Positions 45,198 through 52,079 of a stretch of DNA of 64,000 nucleotides are shown here, piece after piece. Numbering within the stretch: the stretch's first letter is position 1; every line of letters starts with the position of its first letter. The translations under genes and the position numbers were made by a program. This DNA is from Tissierella sp032104385 (GTDB taxonomy: Bacteria > Bacillota > Clostridia > Tissierellales > Tissierellaceae). The DNA is taken from the NCBI RefSeq assembly GCF_032104385.1, contig NZ_DAMCHJ010000004.1:62001-126000 (forward strand), read 5' to 3'. The notes beneath the pieces were generated by a model. The model saw only the letters and a list, made by a program, of their open reading frames with translations, was not told the origin of the DNA and made no database searches.

Positions 45198-45881
45198 ATG
45201 AATTTAGTTTATAAAGGAAAAACTAAGGATGTTTATGAATTAGAAAATGGAAACTATTTATTAAAATTCAAGGATGATGTAACAGGAACTGATGGAGTCT
45301 TTGACCCAGGAGCCAATACTGTAGGATTAAGTATAGAAGGGGTAGGTAAGGCTGGACTTAGGCTAACTAAATTTTTCTTTGAAAAATTAAATGATATGGG
45401 GATACCAACTCATTATGTAGATGCAGATATAGAAAATGCTACCATGACAGTATTACCGGCAAAGATGTTTGGGAAAGGTGTAGAAGTAATCTGTAGATAT
45501 AGAGCAGTAGGTAGTTTCCTAAGAAGATATGGAATGTATGCAACAGAAGGCCAACCACTGGACGCTTATGTAGAGGTTACTTTAAAGGATGATGATAGAA
45601 ATGACCCTCTAATAACTGATGAAGGGCTAGAGATGCTAGGTATAATGACCAAAGAAGAATATAAAACTTTATCTGATTTAACTAAAAAAATTAGTCAAGT
45701 AGTCAAGGATGAACTGGCTAAAAAGGATATGGAATTATATGATATTAAATTTGAATTTGGTAGGGTTGGAGAGGATAATCATATAGCACTAATAGATGAA
45801 ATCTCTGGTGGAAATATGAGGGCTTACAAAGATGGAGAATATATTGAGCCATTAAAATTAGAAGAATTGATGTTAAAATAA
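45198..45881 (+). CDS. purC: Phosphoribosylaminoimidazole-succinocarboxamide synthase (SAICAR synthetase)
   Basis: A 227-residue purine-biosynthesis enzyme that joins CAIR with aspartate using ATP. Family motifs are LVYKGKTKDVYE, FKDDVTGTDGVFDPGA, VICRYRAVGSFLRRYG, DPLITDEG and LIDEISGGNMRAYKDG. The DEISGG motif is intact. ATG 45198 follows AAAGGAG by 8 bases. The open frame extends upstream to 45117 but without support. It stands alone, away from any other pur gene, which is unusual for Firmicutes. Confidence 0.95.
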   Translation: MNLVYKGKTKDVYELENGNYLLKFKDDVTGTDGVFDPGANTVGLSIEGVGKAGLRLTKFFFEKLNDMGIPTHYVDADIENATMTVLPAKMFGKGVEVICRYRAVGSFLRRYGMYATEGQPLDAYVEVTLKDDDRNDPLITDEGLEMLGIMTKEEYKTLSDLTKKISQVVKDELAKKDMELYDIKFEFGRVGEDNHIALIDEISGGNMRAYKDGEYIEPLKLEELMLK

Positions 45882-45885
45882 TAAA

Positions 45886-45926
45886 TAGAGACTGTCCTAA
45901 GATGACATCTTAAGACAGTCTCTATT
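45886..45926. terminator. Bidirectional terminator between purC and the cysteine-rich gene
   Basis: TAGAGACTGTCCTAAG pairs with CTTAAGACAGTCTCTA with one mismatch and a short loop. It overlaps the end of the convergent gene. Confidence 0.8.
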
Positions 45927-46286
45927 ATATTCTATAGTACTATAAGTGCATCCATTCAAACACGTTGAAACTTTTCTGCGGGTATATACCTTAGTTGTAT
46001 GAGTACCACTTACTCTATTACAATGATAACATCTACTGCCAGCTATATAAGTTCTACTATGTATTTTATCAATTCCTTTATAAATAGTATCATTACAATA
46101 TTCACAAACTTTCCCAGTGTCAATCTTTGATTCTAAGCTTCTAGAAATAATATCTTGAGATTCCAATGGAGGTCTTATTGGAGATTTTAAATTAGATGGT
46201 CTTGCATCAGAAGTAATACTAAAAACAAAGATAATTGATAAAATAATCATTAAACTTTTAGTCATATTTTTTCTGTCAAATAACAT
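45897..46286 (-). CDS. Hypothetical secreted cysteine-rich protein
   Basis: A 129-residue protein. An N-terminal hydrophobic segment (KSLMIILSIIFVFSITSDA) follows a basic lead and should be a signal peptide. The mature part has CEYC, then CYHC about 27 residues later, then CLNGC and a last Cys near the end. Two CxxC pairs separated by about 25-30 residues resemble a small zinc-ribbon or disulfide-held module. No family is recognised. ATG 46286 is chosen because AAGGGGTGATT lies upstream; the longer frame includes it. Confidence 0.65.
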   Translation of the reverse strand: MLFDRKNMTKSLMIILSIIFVFSITSDARPSNLKSPIRPPLESQDIISRSLESKIDTGKVCEYCNDTIYKGIDKIHSRTYIAGSRCYHCNRVSGTHTTKVYTRRKVSTCLNGCTYSTIEYNRDCLKMSS

Positions 46287-46498
46287 TCTAATCACCCCTT
46301 GATTAACATATTTCTAAGTACATATGAATATATCATCCATTTATAGGTAGTCAAGCAAGCAGATTATTAAAATCTTCTATTGTAACATAACGGCATCTAA
46401 AGTTTGTTGACGAAAAGAACAGAAAACTTAAGAAAGAAATTTAGAAAATTACCAAAAATCAAAAATTCGACAAAATTCTTCTCAATATAAAAAGTTAT

Positions 46499-46506
46499 GT
46501 TATAAT
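46499..46506 (+). promoter_or_regulatory. Extended -10 promoter of the second reductase gene
   Basis: TGT precedes TATAAT (46501-46506), forming a TGn-extended -10 element, with no good -35. It lies about 50 bases before the reductase start. Confidence 0.45.
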
Positions 46507-46555
46507 GAAACAAGTTGTTAAAATACAAACAAAATATGATTGAGGAGAGATGAAA

Positions 46556-48391
46556 ATGAAAAAAATCTTATCATTAATTCTTGCTACTTTCTTAGTACTC
46601 TCTTTAGGTGTAGGTTGCAAACCTAATGATACAGTTAAACCTCAGACTGAGGGACAAGAAAATAGCAATGAAGTTAAAGTTGATGAAACTTTTGATACTG
46701 ATGTATTGGTTATTGGAGGAGGCGGTGCTGGTTTAACCTCTGCATTGACAGCTTCTGAGAATGGAAAGAAGGTTATATTAATTGAAAAAGTAGGATACTT
46801 AGGAGGAGCTACTCTTATGTCTGGAGGAATAGTACCTGCTTCTGGAACAAAACAGCAAGAAGAAGCAGGTATAGTAGATAATGTAGATCTTTTTGCAAGA
46901 GATATCTTTAGGCCTAGTTCTTATAGTGTAAGAAAAGATTTGGTATATACTGTGGCAGAAAATGCAAAAGATGTTGTTGAGTGGCTTGAATCATTAGGAG
47001 TAAAAATGACACTTATAACTGATTACTTATATTATGGACAATCTAATTATCGTATGCATATAGCAGATGGTAAAGGTAAAGGGATGACTGAAAAGATAAT
47101 TGAAACTGTAGAAAATGATGAAAACATTACAGTTATGTTAAATACTCCTGGAACAGGACTTATAGAAAAAGATGGTGAAGTTTTAGGAGCTTATGCAAAA
47201 ACTTCTGATGGCAAGGTAATTAGAATTAATGCTGAAAATACTATTCTAGCAACTAGTGGATATGGTGCAAATCCAGAGATGATAGAAAAATATATCCCTG
47301 AAATGAAAAATGCTTTTAAATTAGTTGCACCAGGAGCAACTGGAGATGGTATTTTATGGGGAATGGATCTTGGGGCTAATACTGCAAATATGAAATCATA
47401 TCAAGGTCATGGTGTATATAGTGAGGAGTTTGGGGGAAGTATGGATTTATTTATCCTATATAGAGGAGGAATATTAGTCAATACTTTAGGTGATAGATTT
47501 ACTAATGAGCATATGGGATATTCTGAGCTTTCACCTCATGTTTTAGCTCAGCCAACTAGTCATGTATATATGGTATTTAACAAAGAAAATGCAGATAAAA
47601 CTGCAAAATTTAATGAATATATGGAAAAGGGAATTGTTATCTCTGCAAAAACCCCTGAAGAATTAGCATCTAAACTGCAAGTGGAGGAAAAAACTCTTTT
47701 AAATACTTTTGATGAATATAAAAAGGGAATAGAAAAAGGTGAGGACAGATTTAACAGAACAAATCTTCCAACAAATTTTAATGGACCTTATTATGCTATA
47801 AAAATAACAGCTGACTTGAGACATACTCAAGGGGGACTAGTTACCGATGTTGCAGGACATGTTCTTAGAGAAGACGGAAGTCTTATAAAAGGATTATATG
47901 CTGCTGGTGGAGTAATGGAAGGATTTTCTGATACAGCAGGCCCTGGTTATATGTCAGGAAATGGGCTTTTACAAGCATTTGTATTTGGAAGAGCCGCTGG
48001 GAATGCAGCAGCAACAGAAACAAGGGAAACTGCCAAGGTAGTTGTATGGGAAGATAAAACCGAGATATCTAATAATGCAGACAATAATGATAAAGAAGAT
48101 AAAGCAGATACTAAAACTTTAACTTATAAAGATGGTAAATATGAGGGAGAGGGTAAAGGTCATGCTTCAACTATTAAAGTACTAGTTACTGTAGATAAAG
48201 GTAAAGTATCAAATGTTGAAATACTTGAACAAAATGATACTAAGGAAATTTTTGGTTCAGCTGTAGAACATATTATTTCAGGAATAATAGAAAATAATGG
48301 TTCCTCTAATGTAGACACTGTAACAGGAGCTACAAATTCTAGCAAGGGAATCATATCTGCAGTTAACAATGCATTAGAAAAAGCTAAATAG
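46556..48391 (+). CDS. Flavinylated lipoprotein reductase (FAD_binding_2 then FMN_bind)
   Basis: A 611-residue exported flavoprotein in the fumarate/urocanate reductase group with domain order opposite to the protein at 28679-30616. The lipoprotein signal ends at GVGC (Cys21). The FAD domain begins at DVLVIGGGGAGLTSA (49-63) and ends with the GLYAAGGVMEGF and GPGYMSGNGLLQAFVFGRAA blocks. A linker rich in N, D and K (about 515-535) is followed by the FMN-binding domain with DTVTGATNSSKG. There Thr, or the TGAT motif, replaces the more usual SGAT for ApbE-linked FMN. No heme motifs. ATG 46556 is preferred over 46550, which abuts GAGGAGAG. The acceptor is unknown. Confidence 0.9.
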   Translation: MKKILSLILATFLVLSLGVGCKPNDTVKPQTEGQENSNEVKVDETFDTDVLVIGGGGAGLTSALTASENGKKVILIEKVGYLGGATLMSGGIVPASGTKQQEEAGIVDNVDLFARDIFRPSSYSVRKDLVYTVAENAKDVVEWLESLGVKMTLITDYLYYGQSNYRMHIADGKGKGMTEKIIETVENDENITVMLNTPGTGLIEKDGEVLGAYAKTSDGKVIRINAENTILATSGYGANPEMIEKYIPEMKNAFKLVAPGATGDGILWGMDLGANTANMKSYQGHGVYSEEFGGSMDLFILYRGGILVNTLGDRFTNEHMGYSELSPHVLAQPTSHVYMVFNKENADKTAKFNEYMEKGIVISAKTPEELASKLQVEEKTLLNTFDEYKKGIEKGEDRFNRTNLPTNFNGPYYAIKITADLRHTQGGLVTDVAGHVLREDGSLIKGLYAAGGVMEGFSDTAGPGYMSGNGLLQAFVFGRAAGNAAATETRETAKVVVWEDKTEISNNADNNDKEDKADTKTLTYKDGKYEGEGKGHASTIKVLVTVDKGKVSNVEILEQNDTKEIFGSAVEHIISGIIENNGSSNVDTVTGATNSSKGIISAVNNALEKAK

Positions 48392-48400
48392 AAATTTATT

Positions 48401-48444
48401 TTAAAGGGATTGATGGTCATAATAAATAACTATCAATCCCTTTA
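48401..48444 (+). terminator. Intrinsic terminator of the second reductase gene
   Basis: AAAGGGATTGAT pairs with ATCAATCCCTTT with an inner bulge. It is followed by TATAGTTG, so the T tail is weak. Confidence 0.6.
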
Positions 48445-48551
48445 TAGTTGTAATTATTTTATTTTAATAGTATGTGAATATAATAAAATAAGATTAATTA
48501 GGAGTATAAGATGTATGTATAGGACTGTTACATATTATATATGTAACAGTC

Positions 48552-48755
48552 CTAGTCTACAAATTCAAATAAATCTTCTACTGTAACTTTAAATACCTTG
48601 GAGATATCCATAGCTAATTTCAAAGAAGGGTTATATTTTCCGTTTTCCAAGTGTACAATGGTTTCACGTCTTACACCAACTAATTCAGCCAATTGCCCTT
48701 GTGTCATATTCTTATTCTCTCTATATTCTTTTAAATTGGTTTTTAAAGTCGACAT
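48552..48755 (-). CDS. XRE-family small helix-turn-helix regulator
   Basis: A 67-residue DNA-binding protein. The helix-turn-helix covers most of it: LKEYRENKNMTQGQLAELVG, then VRRETIVHLENGKYNPSL and ending VTVEDLFEF. This is the short Cro/CI class that is typically partnered with a small membrane protein. ATG 48755 is preferred (AAAGGGAT 7 bases before). The longer start at 48776 has no ribosome site. The stop of the upstream membrane-protein frame is one base before this ATG (TAAAATG), showing translational coupling with the interrupted gene. Confidence 0.9.
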   Translation of the reverse strand: MSTLKTNLKEYRENKNMTQGQLAELVGVRRETIVHLENGKYNPSLKLAMDISKVFKVTVEDLFEFVD

Positions 48756-48756
48756 T

Positions 48757-49170
48757 TTATAATCCCTTTCTGTCATAATAGTAAAATAGAATTGCCCTGA
48801 GGCTTACAATTATAAATAGCATGATTAGCATTAGGAGTCCAATGGTATCTCGTGGAATAACTATTTCATTGTATATTGGTTCCCCAAGAAGAAGAAATAA
48901 AAATATTCATCCTGCAAGAGTCATGTTTAGACATATTTTATTTACTTTACTTAGTATTTTCTCTGCAGATTCATCAATTTCTTCATTCTTTCTTATTAAT
49001 CCAATAATATAATAGGAAAGCAATCCTATACTATAGATCCTAGAAATAATAGGTTTATACTCCTTAAAACCAAATTCTTCTATATTTACAATATATAGGA
49101 CTAATATCATAAATACTATCAATGCCTTTAGAACATATTGTGTTGACAGATTAATTTTTTTAGAACTCAT
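48757..49170 (-). pseudogene. Small membrane protein gene interrupted by an in-frame TGA
   Basis: One continuous minus-strand frame of about 137 codons is broken by a single TGA at 48907-48909 (codon 88). Before the stop are two hydrophobic helices (VLKALIVFMILVLYIV and ISRIYSIGLLSYYIIGLI) and a charged loop. After it the same frame continues as IFLFLLLGEPIYNEIVIPRD then TIGLLMLIMLFIIVSLRAIL, again membrane-like. It stops exactly where the XRE gene begins. Such four-helix proteins commonly precede an XRE regulator. The TGA most simply replaces a TGG Trp codon. It may be a true pseudogene, a sequencing error or, less likely, read through. Confidence 0.75.
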
Positions 49171-49182
49171 GAATCTTTCCCT

Positions 49183-49232
49183 CCTAGAAGTGATATATTT
49201 CTAACTATAGTTAGAAATATATCACTTCTAGG
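49183..49232. repeat. 50-base perfect palindrome in the leader of the membrane-protein/XRE operon
   Basis: Positions 49183-49207 are the exact reverse complement of 49208-49232, giving 25-bp arms with no spacer. The centre reads CTAACTATAGTTAG. On the minus strand the ribosome site AGGAGGG of the membrane-protein gene starts inside its last bases. It could be an operator, a cruciform or an mRNA hairpin masking translation. Its AGTTAG half-sites also occur in the marR operator 100 bases away. Confidence 0.85.
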
Positions 49233-49296
49233 ATAATTATTCAAGTTATTTATGTTAATTATTTATAACATTTTTAAATAGGAAATAATTCACATA

Positions 49297-49325
49297 TTGA
49301 CAATCGAAAATCTGGGTAGTAATAT
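49297..49325 (+). promoter_or_regulatory. Promoter of the marR-ABC exporter operon
   Basis: TTGACA (49297-49302) and TAATAT (49320-49325) are spaced by 17 bases, directly upstream of an inverted repeat and the marR ribosome site. Confidence 0.65.
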
Positions 49326-49333
49326 AATCAATA

Positions 49334-49351
49334 TAGTTAGACGGCTAACTA
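49334..49351 (+). promoter_or_regulatory. Candidate MarR operator
   Basis: TAGTTAG-ACGG-CTAACTA is a perfect inverted repeat with 7-base arms and a 4-base spacer. It lies between the -10 element and the ribosome site of marR, where bound protein would block transcription start. Size and position fit autoregulation by a MarR dimer. Confidence 0.65.
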
Positions 49352-49368
49352 AAATAGGAGGTATTAGA

Positions 49369-49803
49369 ATGCACTTTATGGATAAAGAGTCTTTATATTA
49401 TATGTTCTTGGAAATACAAAAACTTCATTATAATCGTTCTCTGCTCCTTCTTGATGAAATAGGAGTATATCCAGGGCAGCCGCATTTATTATTTATTCTA
49501 AATAAAATGGGTGGGCAGAGTCAAAAAGAACTGGCAGAAAAATTAAATGTAAAGCCTTCAACTATTACGATAATGCTGAAGAGAATGGAAAAGGCAAATT
49601 TGGTGGAGCGTAAACAAGATGACAAGGATCAAAGAATATCTAGAGTATATATTACTGAAGAAGGAAGGAAAATATGTAAAAGATCTAAAGAAATATTAGG
49701 TATATTGGAAGAAGAGTGTTTTGGAAATCTTTCCTTAGAAGATAAGGAAAATTTAAAGAGATTATTTCTGCAGATTAGGGATAATCTTAAAAATAATAAA
49801 TGA
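49369..49803 (+). CDS. MarR family transcriptional regulator
   Basis: A 144-residue winged-helix regulator. The N-terminal dimer helix includes LEIQKLHYNRSLLLLDEIGV. The DNA-binding part reads GQSQKELAEKLNVKPSTITI, then MLKRMEKANLVERKQDDKDQ and RISRVYITEEGR, the standard MarR wing. ATG 49369 is 7 bases after AGGAGG. The frame upstream of it contains the promoter and operator, so earlier starts are excluded. It is first in an operon with two ABC exporter genes and likely represses them until a toxic compound binds. Confidence 0.93.
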   Translation: MHFMDKESLYYMFLEIQKLHYNRSLLLLDEIGVYPGQPHLLFILNKMGGQSQKELAEKLNVKPSTITIMLKRMEKANLVERKQDDKDQRISRVYITEEGRKICKRSKEILGILEEECFGNLSLEDKENLKRLFLQIRDNLKNNK

Positions 49804-49832
49804 AAAGGGATGAACTAGAGTAGGAGGGAAAT

Positions 49833-52079
49833 ATGTTAAAGTTATTTAAAGAGTTCAAACCATTTACTATATTAATAATTATTATAATAGGGTTATTGTT
49901 ATTTCAGGCTAGTATGGAATTAGCACTTCCTGATTATATGTCAAATATAGTAAATGTAGGGATACAGCAAAATGGAATAGAAGATATAGTGCCTAAGGTT
50001 ATTAGGGCAGGAGAATTGGAAAAAATTAAGATGTTTTTAAATGAAGATGAAAGAAATTTATTAGACAGTAGCTATAGACTGATAAATAAGGAAGATTTAA
50101 CTGAAAGGGAATATAAAGATTTTGTAAAGAAATATCCATTATTAGCAAAAGAAGAACTATATATTTTAAATACAAAAGCTAAAGAAGATATTGAAAAAAT
50201 GAATTCTTTTTTAGGTAAACCAATGCTTATTATATGGGGAATAGAAAATGGAACTTTCCAAGGAATTGCTGCAAAAAATAAAGGAAAAAATCCTTTTATT
50301 AGTCTTTCTGAAGGAACAGATCTTTTTATATTGTTGAAGAATTTACCAAAAGATCAGTTTGATGCTATGAAAGGTGAGATTGATGAGCAGTTTAAAAATC
50401 TACCTGAAACTATGATAAATCAATCGGCAACAAATTATATTAAGTCAGAGTATGAAACCATAGGAATAAACATGGAAAAAGCTCAATCTAATTATATCCT
50501 ATATACTGGTGGAATAATGCTATTTATTGCTCTTTTAAGTATGACAGCATCAATAAGTGTAGGATTTATATCTGCTAGAGTTTCAGCTAGTTTAGGCAGA
50601 AACCTAAGGGATAAGGTGTTCAGAAAAGTAACCGCCTTTTCAAATAGTGAATTTGATGATTTTTCAACAGCGTCCTTAATAACTAGAAGTACAAATGATA
50701 TACAGCAGGTACAAATGTTTAGTATGTTAATGCTTAGGATGGTATTTTATGCACCAATACTTGGAGTTGGAGGAATTATAAGAGCTCTTAGAACAAATAC
50801 TTCAATGGCATGGATAGTTGCAGTAGGGGTTATGTCTATTTTAACTTTGGTTATAGTTATTTTCTCTATAGCCATGCCAAGATTTAAAAAGCTACAGAAG
50901 TTAGTAGATAGGGTTAATCTTGTAATGAGAGAATCCCTTAATGGGCTTATGGTAATAAGGGCTTTTAATACTCAAAGGTTTGAAGAAAAGAAATTTGACA
51001 ATGCAAATAATGACTTAACAAAGACTAATTTATTTGTATCAAGAATAATGACTACTATGATGCCCACTATGATGCTTATTATGAATGGTATTATGCTTCT
51101 TATCATATGGGTGGGGGCTCATGAAATAGATAAAGGTGCAATACAAGTAGGAGATATGATGGCATTTATGCAGTATACAATGCAGATAATCATGTCATTC
51201 TTTATGCTATCAATGGTTTCAATAATACTTCCAAGGGCTTCAGTATCAGCAGGGAGGATTGCTGAGGTATTAAATAAGGAGCTTACAATTAAAGAATCTG
51301 AAAACATTAAAGAGTTTAATAAAGATATAAAGGGATTACTTGAGTTTAATAATGTAAGTTTTAAATATCCCGGGGCAGAAGAATGTGTTTTAAAAGATAT
51401 ATCCTTTACAGCAAGACCTGGAGAAACTACAGCTTTTATTGGAAGTACAGGAAGTGGAAAATCAACTCTTATTAATCTTATTCCAAGATTTTATGATGTT
51501 ACGGGAGGAGAGATTCTTCTTGATGGTATAAATATAAGAGATATAAAACTCCATGACTTAAGAGAAAGAATAGGATATGTTCCTCAAAAGGGAGTTTTAT
51601 TTACAGGAACTATAGAAAGTAATTTAAAGTATGGTAAAAATTCTGATGTTAGTGATGAAGATATTCTAAAGGCTATAGAAATATCTCAAGCTAAAGAATT
51701 TATAGATGAAAAGGATAAAGGTATTTTATCTGAAATATCTCAGGAAGGAACTAATGTCTCTGGAGGTCAAAGGCAAAGACTTTCAATTGCTAGAGCATTA
51801 ATTAAACAACCAGAAATATTTATCTTTGATGATAGTTTTTCAGCTCTGGATTTTAAAACTGATGCAGCTTTAAGAAAGGCAATGAGTGAAGAACTTAATA
51901 ATAGGACGTTATTAATAGTTGCACAAAGGATCAATACAATAATGAATGCTGAAAATATTATAGTTCTAGATGAGGGAAGAATAGTGGGTATGGGAACTCA
52001 TAAGGAGCTTTTAAGAAATTGTGATGTTTACAGACAAATTGCTCTATCTCAGCTATCAGAGGAGGAATTGGCTATATGA
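49833..52079 (+). CDS. Heterodimeric ABC exporter, subunit 1 (degenerate ATP site)
   Basis: A 748-residue half-transporter with fused permease and ATPase. After the first helix it has a long extracytoplasmic insert (about residues 36-215, with many charged residues) before the rest of the membrane domain, which makes it larger than the usual 580-620 residues. The ATPase has Walker A GSTGSGKST and signature VSGGQRQR. In its Walker B region (IFIFDDSFSALD) Asp replaces the catalytic Glu. That substitution is the known mark of the non-hydrolysing site in heterodimeric exporters. AGGAGGG lies before the ATG. It overlaps its partner gene by 4 bases. Drug export is likely, under MarR control. Confidence 0.92.
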   Translation: MLKLFKEFKPFTILIIIIIGLLLFQASMELALPDYMSNIVNVGIQQNGIEDIVPKVIRAGELEKIKMFLNEDERNLLDSSYRLINKEDLTEREYKDFVKKYPLLAKEELYILNTKAKEDIEKMNSFLGKPMLIIWGIENGTFQGIAAKNKGKNPFISLSEGTDLFILLKNLPKDQFDAMKGEIDEQFKNLPETMINQSATNYIKSEYETIGINMEKAQSNYILYTGGIMLFIALLSMTASISVGFISARVSASLGRNLRDKVFRKVTAFSNSEFDDFSTASLITRSTNDIQQVQMFSMLMLRMVFYAPILGVGGIIRALRTNTSMAWIVAVGVMSILTLVIVIFSIAMPRFKKLQKLVDRVNLVMRESLNGLMVIRAFNTQRFEEKKFDNANNDLTKTNLFVSRIMTTMMPTMMLIMNGIMLLIIWVGAHEIDKGAIQVGDMMAFMQYTMQIIMSFFMLSMVSIILPRASVSAGRIAEVLNKELTIKESENIKEFNKDIKGLLEFNNVSFKYPGAEECVLKDISFTARPGETTAFIGSTGSGKSTLINLIPRFYDVTGGEILLDGINIRDIKLHDLRERIGYVPQKGVLFTGTIESNLKYGKNSDVSDEDILKAIEISQAKEFIDEKDKGILSEISQEGTNVSGGQRQRLSIARALIKQPEIFIFDDSFSALDFKTDAALRKAMSEELNNRTLLIVAQRINTIMNAENIIVLDEGRIVGMGTHKELLRNCDVYRQIALSQLSEEELAI

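Noticed and set aside
48907..48909. TGA read as selenocysteine
   Set aside because: The sequence just after it is T-rich and forms no clear SECIS-like hairpin, and the protein is a simple membrane protein. A mutated Trp codon is simpler.
48821..49012. 63-codon plus-strand frame in the XRE/membrane region
   Set aside because: It lies antisense to the interrupted membrane-protein frame, which has a coherent membrane protein sequence and operon context.
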